From Rana temporaria (lineage: Eukaryota > Chordata > Amphibia > Anura > Ranidae): DNA of 64,000 nucleotides. The DNA lies in the NCBI RefSeq assembly GCF_905171775.1, contig NC_053491.1, positions 339,257,841 through 339,321,840 on the forward strand, read 5' to 3'. Shown piece by piece: positions 30,499-43,300 of the stretch (position 1 is its first letter; every line of letters begins with the position of its first letter). A program made the position numbers and the translations under genes. Below the pieces are notes generated by a model. The model was not told where the DNA came from and did not search any database. It worked only from the letters and a program-made list of their open reading frames with translations.

Positions 30499-31400
30499 AG
30501 TTCTCTTCTATGCTGAGACTGTCACTACAGGCGGAGAAGCTTTGGATACAACAGCACTAATGATGCCGTCTTTGGAGAAGTTTTTCTTATCCCTTATTAC
30601 TCCACAAATTCTATTAGAGGTGTCCATCACCAAGAGGTTCTCCTGACTGCACAGTACTAAACTTCTGGGCATTACCTTAATTAAGGATTTTTACCAGAGT
30701 CTGTGAGTGTGACTATTGAATGGGCTTTTTATGAAGTAAGAAAAGGATAATTTCCTGTCCACCTGCTGGTACCTTTGACTATTGGTATACCCTCCGCCTA
30801 TTTCTCTTTACCCTCTACGTTTGAAATAACTTGCCAAAAGCTCCTGAAGAAGCGTTCTTTTCAATAACGCGCAACATGTCGAGCTGTGCTTCACATGATA
30901 CATCGCCTTCTACAAACCATAGGGGTTGTTTTACAATTATTAGTAGGAAGTGACTTTCTAGTCCTCCACTTCAATTTACTGTACCTTTAAGTTGTAGGTG
31001 TTGTATTATGAAATTTTGTGTTCTTAGGCCCTCTTAGGAACGGCCCTAATTGTCACTTATGTGTTTTTAAACAATTTATATGTCCTTCTTTCAATAAATA
31101 TAATTTTTTTATTATAATATGCCTATAAAGTCCATCATCTGCTATATATTTTACTGTTCCTGGCTCCCCTCAGTTTCCTGGCAGCACTCTCCTGGTAGTC
31201 TTGGGAAAAGCGTGGCTCTCTCTCTCCCTTAGGTGGAGTTCCACCACACAGTACTGTCACCTCATCACTCCTGTCCTCTGTCCCCTCTGTTGGGTGTAGA
31301 GTCGACTGTGGCACAGCAATGGGGCTTTTTGAGGCTTCTTATCTCTCTCCCGCTTAGCCAACTCTCCTCACTTTGTCCCCTCAGACATGCCCTCTTTCTC

Positions 31401-31893
31401 TAAAGTCCATCATCTGCTATATATTTTTCTTTTAAATCTGATTTATCGGGACGTGGCACTGTGTGTTTTTTAAATTTCATATCCACAGCTCCACTCTGTG
31501 ATGATTTGATTCTTTTTTTCGAGGCAGGAACAGTGTCACCCAAATGGTCCGCCACTGTTCGGCGCAGGGACCCTGCTGGGTGACCCAACACCATCCAACC
31601 CAGCTGTCAGGTTAGAAGAAGAAAAGCAATATCAGAACCGATTCAATCATACAGTTTGTAGCGTACATAGATTTGCAAAACAACGGGATAAAGGAATATT
31701 CCTGAACTTTGGTTTATCTCAGGGTTACTGTAAAATTTTGTGAATGCATCAATGCAGTGCATGTTATGCCAGCTTGCAGAGCTTGGATTTGTTAAATGAG
31801 TTTACCAAAAATATAAATATTGCAGAATATATAGCCTCATGCTACATAACTAAGCTCCATTTAATGCTGAATAAACTAAATTATTAATGTATC
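31401..31893. other. Unassigned sequence with a minus-strand open frame
   Basis: It begins with a repeated copy of TAAAGTCCATCATCTGCTAT. A 64-codon minus-strand frame (31400-31594) with GHPAGSLRRTVADHLGDTV and KKRIKSSQ looks protein-like but I cannot place it. It may be a remnant of a transposon ORF. The rest is AT-rich. Confidence 0.3.
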
Positions 31894-31896
31894 TTA

Positions 31897-32992
31897 TGCC
31901 TCGTACACACAACCATTTTTCTTGGCAGGAAAAAAAACAATGTTTTTCCCGACGTGATTGCTCTCCAGCCTGACTTGCATACACACTGTAACGGAATGAC
32001 CCGGGACATCCAGAGACTTTGTGAGGATGGGGGATACTCCTGTGTCAGCGTCACTGATAACTCTTGGGTCTGAGTCCACCCTGTGCCTTTTGGGCATGGG
32101 GTGGCAAGGGAATCATAATTCATGTATTACATGAGATAGGACATCAATAATACTTCATATTGCAGGATCTTGAGAGATTGCAAGTTGTTGGCCCAACCAG
32201 TCAATAGTGACTCATTTCTAGTGACATGCTAATTGCATCAGGGCTTGGAAGACATTCCATTGTCCTTGTGTAAAGGTGTTGTAACGGACAGGTGTTAATC
32301 CCAGGTCTGCTCCCAGAACTCTAATTATGCATACTAAATACTGCTTACGGGTGATAACACTGTCTAGAGCCTAGCCTATTGATGCTCAGAGGTGTCAAGC
32401 TGTGTGCGGAGACGGAGTGGGTGAAGGTGTTTTGTTGTTATGCTGTTGATTAAGGAATGTTTAGTAATTAGCCTTGGTGTATGATTAGGGGGGTGGAGAT
32501 CTCATTGTTGCTTTAATGCCTGGTACTGTATAAAAAGCTGAGAAGAAACCATTAAAGTGTCATTACATTTGGAACCAGTACAGAGCTGCGTGTCTCGTCT
32601 TGATTCTGGGAAAATGGGATGCCTGCTGGTCTGTCTGTGTGTCAGATGAGCTGTTGTGGATGGAAGGTCGTAACACACACGTTCATGCAAAAAAAGTCCA
32701 ACCAAAGCGCGGTGACATACAACACGTACAACAAGACTATAAAGGGTAAAGGGAAAGTTCCTTTCAAATGACGCCACCCTTTGGGCTGCTTGTGGACTGC
32801 ATACTTGATTCTGAGCATGCACGTTTTTTTTCACCTCGGAAAAGCATACACACGACCGTTTTTCGCGACTGACGGGAAACACAATGAGAAAAAAGAGAGC
32901 TGATTTAAATTTTTTCGTCGAGAAATCTGGTAGGGAGCATACACACGACCGGTTTTCACGACTAATGAAAAACCGGTCGTGTGTACAAGGCA
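31897..32992. mobile_element. Harbinger MITE, CGTACACACGA family, split by a solo LTR
   Basis: Left TGCCTCGTACACACAACC, right GGTCGTGTGTACAAGGCA, with TTA on both sides (31894-31896, 32993-32995). Removing the 689-bp LTR and one 5-bp duplication leaves a 402-bp MITE that matches 17961-18422 across the junction (CTTGCAT then CACGTT). Confidence 0.88.
31987..32675 (+). mobile_element. Solo LTR of an LTR retroelement, 689 bp
   Basis: It begins TGTAACGG and ends GTAACA, with the 5-bp repeat CACAC on both sides (31982-31986, 32676-32680). Since the flank is a CA repeat, the boundary could shift by a few bases. It has a TATA box (CTGTATAAAAAG, about 32524), a possible poly(A) signal ATTAAA (about 32551) and then GCTGCGTGTCTCGTCTTG, the normal promoter, R and U5 order. 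No internal genes are present, so it is the product of recombination between two LTRs. An endogenous retrovirus or Gypsy-like origin cannot be separated from the LTR alone. Confidence 0.8.
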
Positions 32993-32995
32993 TTA

Positions 32996-33872
32996 CTCTT
33001 CAGCCCAGGACCTGTAACGCTACGGAACTGTGTTTACTGCACCTGTTTAACCCATTTTTTTTATGTTTATCTCTCAGTGTTGTTCCGGGCCCAGAAGTAG
33101 CTGAGAAGTTGACAAACCTTCTCTCCGCCTTCTCATCACCTGTGTTATAGGCATATAGATTACTTTATTTTCTTTATTTAATATTGAAAGTTGTCATTTC
33201 TATTGTAGTCTCTGCAGCTAGGTCTAACAGTGTTGTAAGTTTCCACATGTTTTAAACTGTGATAATATATTCAACTTGTTTATCACTACCAGGCATGTGT
33301 CTGTTTTTGGTGATAATCCACGGCCAGGATAACTGTCCTTAAGTGTGTTTGCAGTAACTTTGTGCCAGAGGGGCTGAGATCATTCTTGGAGTTGAGGAAG
33401 AGATCAGAGAACCCAAAATCACCAAGCAGCTCCTTCGGTGGTGCTTTATTTTTTGCCCCTATTTCCTATGTGGGTCACAGAAGTGCACTTTGTTCTGCAT
33501 TCCTGGACCAAGATTCAGTCGACAGTGTGATAATTCCGGACCAAGCTCTGCAGGGATTCCACCAATAATGTCAGGATCCGCTCGGATTCCTGACCGGCAG
33601 CTAGCTCAGCTTTTTCCAACGGGCCAATTGCGGCCCGCATTGCGGTTTAACACGGCCCCCCTGGTAATTTGGATAGATATATAAAATATATTTTGTGGCC
33701 TCCGTATTTATCAGCCCTGCCTCGGAGGGGACAGGGAAGGGGCGGGACGAGTGCCTTCAGAATACATACAGGAGAATCTCCTGTTTACTCTGTGGCATCT
33801 GTAATAGGAAGTCCTGCTCCTGGGCTGCCATTGGACTACCATTCTGTTTATCATAGGAGGCTGGACTTTGTA
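32996..33872. other. Unassigned sequence
   Basis: No gene recognised. 33760-33795 contains ACAGGAGAATCTCCTGT, a short palindrome also found at 44449-44465 beyond the nested element, so the two flanks may belong to one older repeat. Confidence 0.35.
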
Positions 33873-34204
33873 TTAACCACTTGCCGACCGCGCTATAGAC
33901 AAAAGACTTCTACAACTTGGTTGAGTTATTCTGGGAGGATGTCCCTGGGACGTTCTCCCAGAATCCTGCTCCCACGCGCCCCCCCTGGGGGCGCAACACG
34001 ACGCAACACGGATCGCGGTAAATTGCTGCTGATAGCGGACGTTTACCACGTGATCTCTTGTAAACAAACCGGCGTCATTCCTCCCCTCTTTGTACCGATC
34101 GGTACAGTGTGAGAGGAGAGGGGGAGGGATCGGATGTCAGCAGCAGTGCTGTGGGCTGGATCTGTGACAATTGCAGTCACAGATCCAGTCATCCATCCCT
34201 CCGT

Positions 34205-34790
34205 GCTCAGCCATCCCTGTGCAATACTCTGCAATACCCTGTGCAATACCCTGAAAATACCCTGTGCAATACTCTGCAAATACCCTGCAAATACCCTGTG
34301 CAATACCCTGCAAATACCCTGTGCAATACTCTGCAAATACCCTGTGCAATACTCTGCAAATACCCTGTGCAATACTCTGCAAATACCCTGCAAATACCCT
34401 GTGCAATACCCTGCAAATACCCTGTGCAATACAATGCAAATACCCCGCAATACCCTGCAAATACCCCGTGATACCCTGCAATACCCCGCGATACTGTGCA
34501 ATACCCCGCGATACTCTGCAATACCCCGCGATACTTTGCAATACCCTGCGATACTCTGCAATACCCCGCGATACTCCAATACTCTGCAATACTCCAATAC
34601 TCTTCAATACCCTTCAATACTCAGCAATACCCTGCAATACCCTAATACCCTGCAATACTCTAATACTCTGCAATACTCCAATACTCCAATACCCTGCAAT
34701 ACTCTGCAATACTCCAATACCCTGCAATACTCCAATACCCTGCAATACTCCGCAATACCCTGCAATACTCCAATACCCTGCAATATGTCC
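34205..34790. repeat. Minisatellite CTGCAATACC, units of 10-24 bp
   Basis: Units of CTGCAATACCCTGTG and CTGCAAATACCCTGTGCAATA on the left grade into CTGCAATACCCCGCGATA and then CTGCAATACTCCAATAC on the right, so the array shows stepwise divergence along its length. Open frames in all frames on both strands here are artefacts. Confidence 0.9.
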
Positions 34791-35919
34791 CCCCCTCCCA
34801 CCACCCCCTGGTGCTTCTACTGACTCACCGATACGATCAAAGCCAGGATCATTTTTTTATTTTTTATTTCAGGCTTCCCAGCCTAGAGGTGAGATATGGG
34901 GTCTTATTGACCCCACATCTCACTGTAAAGAGGACCTGTCATGCTTATTCCTATTACAAGGGATGTTTACATTCCTTATAATAGGAATAAAAGTGATCAA
35001 ACAATGTATTTTTGGGGAAAAAAGTGTCAAACTAAAATAAATAAAGTTAAATGAACACATTTTTTAAAGCGCCCCTGTCCCCGTGTGCTCGCATGCAGAA
35101 GTGAACGCATACGTAATTCCCGCCGACATATGAAAACGGTGTTTAAGCTACACATGTGAGGTATCGTTGTGAACGTTAGAGCGAGAGCAATAATTTTGGC
35201 CCTAGACCTCCTCTGCAACTAAAAACCAATGAAAAAAATTAAAGCGTCGCCTATGGGGATTTTTAAGTAGCGAAGTTTGGCGCCATTCCACGAGCGTGTT
35301 CAATTTTGAAGGGTGACATGTTAGGTATCCATTTACTCGGCGTAACATCATCTTTCACATTATGCAAAAACATTGGGCTAACTTTACTGTTTTTTGTTTT
35401 TTTTAGGAACAAAACAGTTTTCTTTGTAAAAAAAAAAACACGTTTGAAAAATTGCTGCGCAAAATACCGTGCGAGCTAAAAAGTTGTAATGACCACCATT
35501 GTATTCTCTAGGGTCTTTGCTAAAAAAAACATATATAATGTTTTGGGGTTCTATGTCAGAATTGGCCTGGGTGCTCCAGAACGCCTGAAGGTGCTGCCTG
35601 CATGTTGGGCCTCTGTATGTGGCCACACTGTGTAAAAATCTCACACATGTGGTATCGCCATACTCAGGAGTAATAGCAGAATGTGTTTTGGGGTGTCATT
35701 TGTGGTATGCATATGCTGTGTGTGAGAAATAACCTGCTAATATGACAATTTTGTGAGAAAAAAAATAAAAAGAAGAAAAAAAATCTTGATTTTGCAAAGA
35801 ATTGTGGGGAAAAAATTACAACTTCAAAAAACTCACCATGCCTTTTTCTAAATACCTTGGAATGTCTTCTTTCCAAAAAGGGGTAATTTGGGGGGTATTT
35901 GTACTTTTCTGGCATGTTA

Positions 35920-37007
35920 GGCCGCGTACACACGGTCGGACAAAACCGATGAGAATGGACCGAGGTTCAATTTCATCGGTCCAAACCGAGCGTGGCCCGG
36001 ATTCAGATAGAGATACGACGGCGTATCTACTGATACGCCGTCGTATCTCTGAGTTCCGACGGTCGGATCTATGCGGCTGATTCATAGAATCAGGTTCCGC
36101 ATAGATCTCCCTAAGATCCGACAGGTGTAAGTGACTTACACCGTCAGATCTTAGGCTGCAATCTCCCGCTGGCCGATAGGTGGCGTTTCGTTTTTTGTAC
36201 GCTTTTTTTTTACCTCGCTTGCGTTCAGCTTTTTCCGGCGTATAGTTACCCCTGCTATGTGAGGGGTATCCTATGTTAAGTATGGCCGTCGTTCCCGCGC
36301 CGAATTTTGAATTTTTACGTCGTTTGCGTAAGTCGATTCAGAATACGGCCGGAAGCAAGTTACGCTCACGCCGAAACCAATGACGTCCTAGCGACGTCAT
36401 TTGGAGCAATGCACGCTGGGAAAAATCGCGGACGGCGCATGCGCTGTTGGATCGGCGCGGGGACGCGCCTGATTTAAATTGTAGACGCCCACTAGCCGCG
36501 GAATTTGAATTCCGCCAGGGGATTAACGATACGCCCCCGCAAGTTTTAAGGTAAGTGCTTTCTGAATACAGCACTAGCCTCAAAAACTTGCGCCGGCGGA
36601 TCGTAAATCAGATAGATTACGCGTATCTAAAGATCCGCTAATCTATCTGAATCTACCCCAGTGTGTATAGCCCATCGGTCTGTTGTCCTTCAGTCCAAAA
36701 TTTTAAAACATGCTTTAAAATCGAACCGATGGCCCGCTGCCCGATCGGTCCAAACCAATGGTTAGTACAGAAAGCATCTGTTCAAAACCTGCGCATGGTC
36801 AGAATCAAGTCGACGCATGCTTGGAAGCATTGAACTTTGTTTTATTCAGCACGTCGTGTGTTTGACGTCACCGCGTTCTGACCCGATCGGTTTTTGGAAC
36901 GATGGTGTGCACGCACATCAGACCATCAGGCCACTTCAGCGGTGAACCGATGGAAATGGCCCGTCGAACCATTTTCATTGGTTTGGAACGACCGTGTGTA
37001 CGCGGCC
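35920..37007. mobile_element. Harbinger MITE, CGTACACACGA family, containing another MITE
   Basis: Left GGCCGCGTACACACGGTCGG, right CGACCGTGTGTACGCGGCC. Flanks are TTA and TCA, an aged TTA duplication. The interior has repeated CCAAACCGA and CGATCGGTCC motifs. A second MITE at 35994-36659 splits it. Confidence 0.82.
35994..36659. mobile_element. Harbinger MITE, GGGCCAGATTCAC family, nested
   Basis: Left GGCCCGGATTCAGATAGA, right TCTATCTGAATCTACCCC. It contains GATACGACGGCGTATC with its inverse, GCATAGATCTCCCTAAGATC, and the GGCGCATGCGC motif. It sits inside the other MITE family, whose sequence resumes at GTGTGTATAGCCC. Confidence 0.78.
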
Positions 37008-37330
37008 TCAGGGTCTCAAGAAATGAGATAGGCCGTCAGTACTTCAGGTGTGATAAATTTTCAGATATTGGCACCATAGCTTGTGGACTAAATAATATAC
37101 ACCAATTTGTACTTATTTTTACCAAAGATATGTAGCAGTATAAATTTTGGCCAAAATGTATGGAGAAAAATTACTAATTTGCTAAATTGTATAACAGAAA
37201 CAAAGAAAAAATATTTTTTTTACAGAATTTTCAGTCTTTTTTCTTTTATAGCGCAAACATTAAAAAACCCAGGGCGCATGCGCTGCGCGACGCGGGACGG
37301 ATGCAGAGTGAGTGAGCTCCGTCTGTCCGA

Positions 37331-39155
37331 GTGAGCCAGGCACAGATCCCGGGGCCATCCTGTAGCAAAATTAGCCCAGACTTCTTCTATCACCCCCGTG
37401 GGAGATCGTGGATGCCCTCTGGCAATAAGGGGCGCAAACGCTGCTTCCCTCACAACTTTACCAGCTATCTCTTAGAACAGGAGAGAAGGATGTCTCAAGA
37501 TGACGCCAGACGCCATGCGGCCTCTTACAGCTCCTCTCAGGCTCCAGCCCTGCATCCCATTAACTGTGAGTACTCTCAGCCTCTTTCAAAGGCTGATCTG
37601 GATGCTAGTCTGACTGCAGTATATGAGAAACTTGTGGGCAAATTGGAGCAGGAACTACATAAATCTACCAGTGCTCTTACACAGGAGATTGCTAATATAG
37701 GAGGCCGCACTGACATACTGGAAACAAAACATGATGAACTAGCCCTTGCACATAATGATTTGAGGAAAGATTATGAGTTATTGGCCGATAGTTTCTCGTT
37801 CATGCAAGCACACGTGGAGGATTTGGACAATAGAAACAGACACAATAATATTAGAGTGCGCGGCATTCCAGAATCGATCACCGATCTTAACCAGGCGATC
37901 ACTAAGCTTTTCCATAATCTAGTACCTGATAAACCATTGTCTGCATTTGCCTGCGACAGATTGCATAGAGCACTGCGCCCTAAACCAACTCCTGATAAAC
38001 CTCCCAGAGATGTCATAATGTGTTTAAAAGACTATGGGGCAGATTCACGTAGAAAGCTGTTACGCTGCGGCGGCGTAACGTATCCCATTTATGTTACAAC
38101 GCCGCAAGTTTACAGCGTAAGTGCCTGATTCACAAAGCACTTACCTGTAAACTTGCTGCGGCGTAGCGTAAATCCGCTCGGCGCAAGCCCGCCTAATTCA
38201 AATGGGGCAGGCACCATTTAAATTAGGCATGCTCCCGCGCTGAACGTACTGCGCATGCTCCGTCCGTAAAATTACCCGACGTGCATTGCGCTAAATGACG
38301 TCGCAAGGACGTCATTGGTTTCGACGTTAACGTAAATGGCTTCCAGCGCCATTCATGGACGACTTACGCAAACTAGGTGAAATTTAACATTTTGACGCGG
38401 GAACGACGGCCATACTTAACATTGGTTACACCACCTAAAGGGCATGCTTAGTTTTACGCGACGCATCTCTACGGAAACAACGTAAATTTAGATCAACGGG
38501 CAAAGCAGACGTTCGTGAATCGGCGTAACTAGTCATTTGCATATTCTACGCCGACCGCAATGGAATCGCCACCTAGCGGCCGGCCTAGAATTGCAGCCTA
38601 AGATCCGACGGTGTAACACAGTTACACCTGTCGGATCTTAGGGCTATCTATGCGTAACCTGATTTTATGAATCAGGCGCATAGATATGACAATCGTATCT
38701 CAGAGATACGACGGCGTATCAGAAGATACGCCGTCGTATCTCTTTTGTGAATCTGGCCCTATGTCACTAAAGAAGATATCATGAGGGCCTCTAGAAACAC
38801 TCCAAATATCAATCTAGATGGTGTTAAACTACAGATCTACCCTGATATTTCCCCTGCGACCCTGGATCGCAGGATGAAGGAGGTCACAAGTATTCTACAA
38901 TCAGCCAGAATCAAATACAGATGGGGCTTTCCTTTTAAACTGTCTATAATGCATAATGGTACGACGTATACGGTATATAACGTAATAGAAGGAAAGGATC
39001 TGCTGATTAAACTAGGCCTATTGAACCAGGAACCCCAGCAGCGTTTTCCTGCGACCCCAAGATCTTCTCCCATCTGGACGACCCCATCTACTAGACGCAG
39101 CCAGAGAGATCAGAGAAGATGGATGCAACACCCCATCCATGACCAAGCAGCCTAG
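37331..39155 (+). pseudogene. L1 ORF1p, interrupted by a MITE
   Basis: Two open blocks, 37331-38035 and 38763-39155. An N-terminal region is followed by a coiled coil (LETKHDELALAHNDLRKDYE), then the RNA-binding domain (NRHNNIRVRGIPESI; RALRPKPTPDKPPRDVIM) and, after the MITE, the C-terminal domain (LQIYPDISPATLDRR; YRWGFPFKLSI). Dropping the MITE and one TAT copy puts the two blocks back in one frame, so the MITE is the main lesion here. ATG 37331 or 37412 could be the start. Confidence 0.88.
38036..38759. mobile_element. Harbinger MITE, GGGCCAGATTCAC family, inside L1 ORF1
   Basis: Left GGGGCAGATTCACGTAG, right TTGTGAATCTGGCCC, flanked by TAT on both sides (38033-38035, 38760-38762). The interior carries GATACGACGGCGTATC and its inverse, TAACGTATCCC, and GGCATACTTAACATTGG-like family sequence. 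It interrupts codon TAT of ORF1. Confidence 0.9.
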
Positions 39156-40382
39156 GCTGTTTTGACTGTTTGAGTTATTTCTATTTTTCAAGATTTTCTG
39201 TTTTTTTTAGCTTCTCAGGTTTTTCAAAATTTTTTTTTTTACTTCTCTGGATTTAAAAAAATTCTCAGGCGCGCATCACTGAACTATGCTTGCAGGTCAA
39301 TCTCTCCCTCCCCCCCCCCTTTTTTTCCCTATCTCATTCTTCAATATAGGTATATCTACATTGTGGTGACCCAGCCTGAATGACTTCACTTGGAGACCCA
39401 CCCCTGCTGTCCGGAACCATTGATAAAAAGACTGTCCAGTGACGAATAATTAAGTCTGCACCTTGGCTTGGGGAACCCCCGTTATGTTATCAGCTCATTC
39501 TGGACTGCCTTGTGGGTTACTCTATACTGCAGGTTGGCACCCTCCACTGTCTGGGGACTCCTCACCCTTATCTCCCTGCAACCCCTCCCTCACTAATATA
39601 CCTGTTATTCCTAGATTTGTTGATTCCCATATTATGTCTGGTCTCCCGAGTAACTTCTCCCTGATGATACCAACAATGCACTCTCTCTCTCCCCCCCCCT
39701 AGTTCCCTCCCCAGTGCCACTTTTGGTGTCTACTGCCCCCCGGGCTGTGGGCATGGACTGTTTTTTCCTCCTTGCTATAGCCTCATCTGAACTCTCCTCA
39801 GGAAATTATGTTTTTTTTGTTCCATGTTTATATATTGGGAGATTCGTTATGTTTATATAAATTGTTTGCACATGCATTTACTTGTTTTTGCCAGACTAGT
39901 TTTCACACTCCAAACGCTTGGCTCGTCCACCGTCGTTGGATTGTCCCCCATTCCGCCTGTGCGGTCTGCGGGTTGGCCTAATCCCTGGGCTTGCCCGCTG
40001 GCCCTGCCGGTGGAAATTGGACTTGTTTGTCCACTTTCATTTTTGATTGAACCAAGGGACCTCCTGTCCCTTGGCCCCCTTTTCTGGTGCTTTTTAGCTG
40101 CCAGCTTTATTGCCCTTATGGCACTTCAATTTAAACCATTTTTTTCTGGAAGACTTTTCTTTTTTTTCCTTCTCAGTGCAATGTCTCTCCTATTGGGTAA
40201 CAAACTGCATACAATGTTTTTATATTCTGTGTACTGCCCTCTCACTGAAACTTTTTTGGGTAATCTGATTTTCTGTTGTTTTGGTAAGGTTTTGTGTATG
40301 TCCTGTATTGTATTCAAATTCCCTCTCCCCATGTCCTTGCTGATCTTGCCTTACTCACGTAGCGCCCTCCCCCTTCAATTTA
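39156..40382. other. L1 inter-ORF region
   Basis: The 1.2 kb between L1 ORF1 and ORF2 is T- and C-rich. It includes an open frame (39824-40393) of hydrophobic composition with no L1 homology that I recognise; composition explains it. Confidence 0.6.
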
Positions 40383-43300
40383 ATGGGACTTAGGATTTTT
40401 TCACATAACGTTCAAGGTTTTAATTCCCCTAATAAGTGCAAAAAAGCTTTTAGACATTACAAAAGATTGGGTGCAGACATCATTTTAATGCAGGAAACCC
40501 ATTTCGCAACGGCTAATCACCCCCAATATTTTGACAAAACTTTCAATCAACTACATTACACCACATTTTCTAATAAATCACGCGGGGTAGCAATTTTTAT
40601 AAGAAATACTGTGATTTTTGAACTACAGTCTGTCTTTAAAGATGTAGAGAGCAGATTTATTATTTTGAAGGGCAGTATTAACCGTCGCAAAATAACTATT
40701 GCTTCATTATACGCACCCAATGAAGCTCAAACCTCTTTCTTCACAAAAAACGTTGACACGCTTGAGCTATATGAATCCCCGCATATGATTATAGGTGGAG
40801 ACTTCAACCTATCCGCCCACCCCACTCTAGATAGGAACAGAACATCCCCCTCTTCTAAAGCCTTCACCAAAACTATTAACCGCATTCTAAATAAGTCCCA
40901 GTTGATCGACACCTGGAGAGCTCATAATGTTGCAATCAGAGCCTACACACACTACTCCTTTCCTCACGACTGCTTCGCCAGGCTAGACTATGTCTTCTGC
41001 TCTCCCATACTTTTGGCCAACTCTTCTAAAGCAACTATTCACCCTTGCCCTTGGTCTGACCACAATATAGCAGCTTTCGAGACCTCCCACATTGGGCTTG
41101 CCCCAACCACGTTTAAATGGCGCCTTAACGACTCCCTTCTCTCTGATCCCTCTACTTACCAACAAATTAGATCCCACATTGAAAACTATTTTCAAGAGAA
41201 TATCCCTGGTGAGGTGCTCCCTTCGTCCATTTGGGCCGCTCATAAAGCGTTATCAATATAGCTGCGGCTAAACACAAAGCCAAGCTCACGGACATAAAGT
41301 GTCTCACCAGGGAATTAAATGACTTATTTAATAAAATAAACTCTTCCCCATCTCAGGCATTGACTGACCTTATCCAATCGAAACGCCAAGCCCTTAACAC
41401 CCTGCTTTCTGAGGACACGGAAGAATCACTTAGATTTTCTAAGGCCAAATTTTTACTTTAAGGCAATTCTGCCTCTGCAATGTTTGCCCGTAAGTTAAAT
41501 CATGATGCCAAACCCCCCCACGTTTACAAATTAAGAGACCCAAGAGGTAATTTTGTTACTCACCCTCAGGATGTTCTCCAAATCTTCACCTCCTTCTATA
41601 AGAACCTCCTCTCCGGCCCCCAAACTCACCCTAAACCCTCATCTTTAGACTGGCTGAACTCTTTACATCTCCCAAAACTAGATGATGCTCAGGTCTCTTC
41701 ATTCAATGAACCCTGCTCTGAGGCCGAGATTGCAGATGTCATTAAATCTATTAAAACATCAACAGCCCCCGGCCCAGATGGCTTTTCCGCTATATACTAC
41801 AAACAATATGCTCCTCTACTTGTCCCTAGTCTTACTAAACTTTTCAACTTTGTCCTCCAGGGAGGGTACTTTCCTGAGGACATGTTACTGGTGAATCTAT
41901 CCCTGATACCCAAACCCAAAAAAGAACATTCTCTTACTCAGAACTTTCGCCCAATTTCCGTTCTTAATAATGACCTTAAACTATTTGGCAGACTACTTGC
42001 TAACAAACTATCCTCGGTAATTACCTCCCTCATTCATGTAGACCAAACAGGCTTTATCCCAGGTAGACAAATTGTTGAGAACATCAGATTAGTCACCAAT
42101 ATAGTACAAGACACTAACTTACGTTCCCACCCCGTATGCTTACTTAGTCTTGATATTCACAAGGCATTTGACAGTGTTAACTGGTCTTACCTTAACCACC
42201 TTCTCCCTAAGTTTGGCATCTCATTCACGGATACCACAAAAACTCTCATCCATTCAAACTCAGTTTGTACGCTGACGATGCCCTTATATTTTTAACAGAT
42301 CCACACACTTCTATCCCTAATCTCCTTTCTGTACTCCACAAATTCCATAAACTTTCTGGCCTATCCATCAGTACCAACAAATGTTCCATTCTCCCCATTA
42401 ACTGCCCTCCGAATCTCATCACCTTGATGAAACAGAACTTCAACTTTATATGGTCCCCCACGTCTTTTAAATATCTCGGAGTTCACATTACAGCTTTGCA
42501 CAATCTACTCTATAAATCCAATTACCTTCCCTTATTTTCTCAGATCAGTGCTTTAATTAAGGTATGGTCCTCCTATCATATCTCTTATTTAGGTAGGATT
42601 TGCGCTTTTAAGATGACCATTCTCCCCAAGCTGCTGTATTTCTTCAGGGCACTACCAATTAATGTCCCCAAAACCCACTTAGAAACCCTGCAAAGAGAAA
42701 TTAACAGATTCATATGGAATGACAAAAAACCTAGAGGTAGTTACTCTCTCATGCACAGATCTCAAATTAAAGGTGGCCTCGGCCTGCCAAACTTGTGGTA
42801 TTATTTTCTAGCAGCTAAACTTGTACAATTGGCACAATGGTTCTCATCGGATGCTGATATCCCATGGCTCCGTTTTGAATCTATTTCAATACAGCCACTT
42901 AATCTCAAAGGTATCCTGTGGTCTAATGTAATAACATACCATATTCTCTCTAAGAAAAACACTATAGTTGCTCAGATGCTGCAGGTTTGGAGGAAGGTCA
43001 AAGATAAACATCTCCTCTCTTCTCCTACCCCGCCCCCTTTCTTCATACCTTGGTGACCCCAGATTTTCAGCTGCCTTCCCCGATATGACCCCATTTAATG
43101 ACTGGATTGCCAGGGACCTCACCACTCTTAAATCATTCACCTCCAACTTGTCATTTCTCCCCTTCTCTTCCCTGCAGGCCAAACATGGTGTTTCCCTTTC
43201 TGATCTCCCTCACTACACACAAATCAGAGACTTTTATGCAACATACTTCTCCACACATATCTCCCCCCCCCCCCCCTAGCACCTTATTTGAACACGTCTG

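Larger units (their letters stand above)
28715..31390. repeat. Fold-back element, arms about 620 bp, with later insertions
   Basis: The left arm consists of 28715-28967 and 29974-30333, the right arm of 30769-31390; they are inverse copies by eye at roughly 90 percent or better. The left arm was split by a 993-bp insertion, and the 435-bp spacer by a 146-bp insertion. The arms carry CTCCTGAAGAAGCG then AACGCGCAACATGTCGAG (plus strand 30840-30885). After the right arm, TAAAGTCCATCATCTGCTAT is repeated at 31401. No coding capacity. It may be an inverted pair of Penelope-like or other retroelement ends. Confidence 0.75.

Noticed and set aside
34200..34800. Telomere- or centromere-like function for the CTGCAATACC array
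   Set aside because: It is short, irregular and inside a transposon; nothing supports such a role.
34043..34823. Long open frames on both strands over 34.1-34.8 kb
   Set aside because: They follow the CTGCAATACC minisatellite and change frame with unit length; no protein feature.
39824..40393. Hydrophobic 189-codon frame between L1 ORFs
   Set aside because: T-rich inter-ORF DNA yields Phe/Leu/Ser codons; it overlaps the ORF2 start and has no L1 counterpart.
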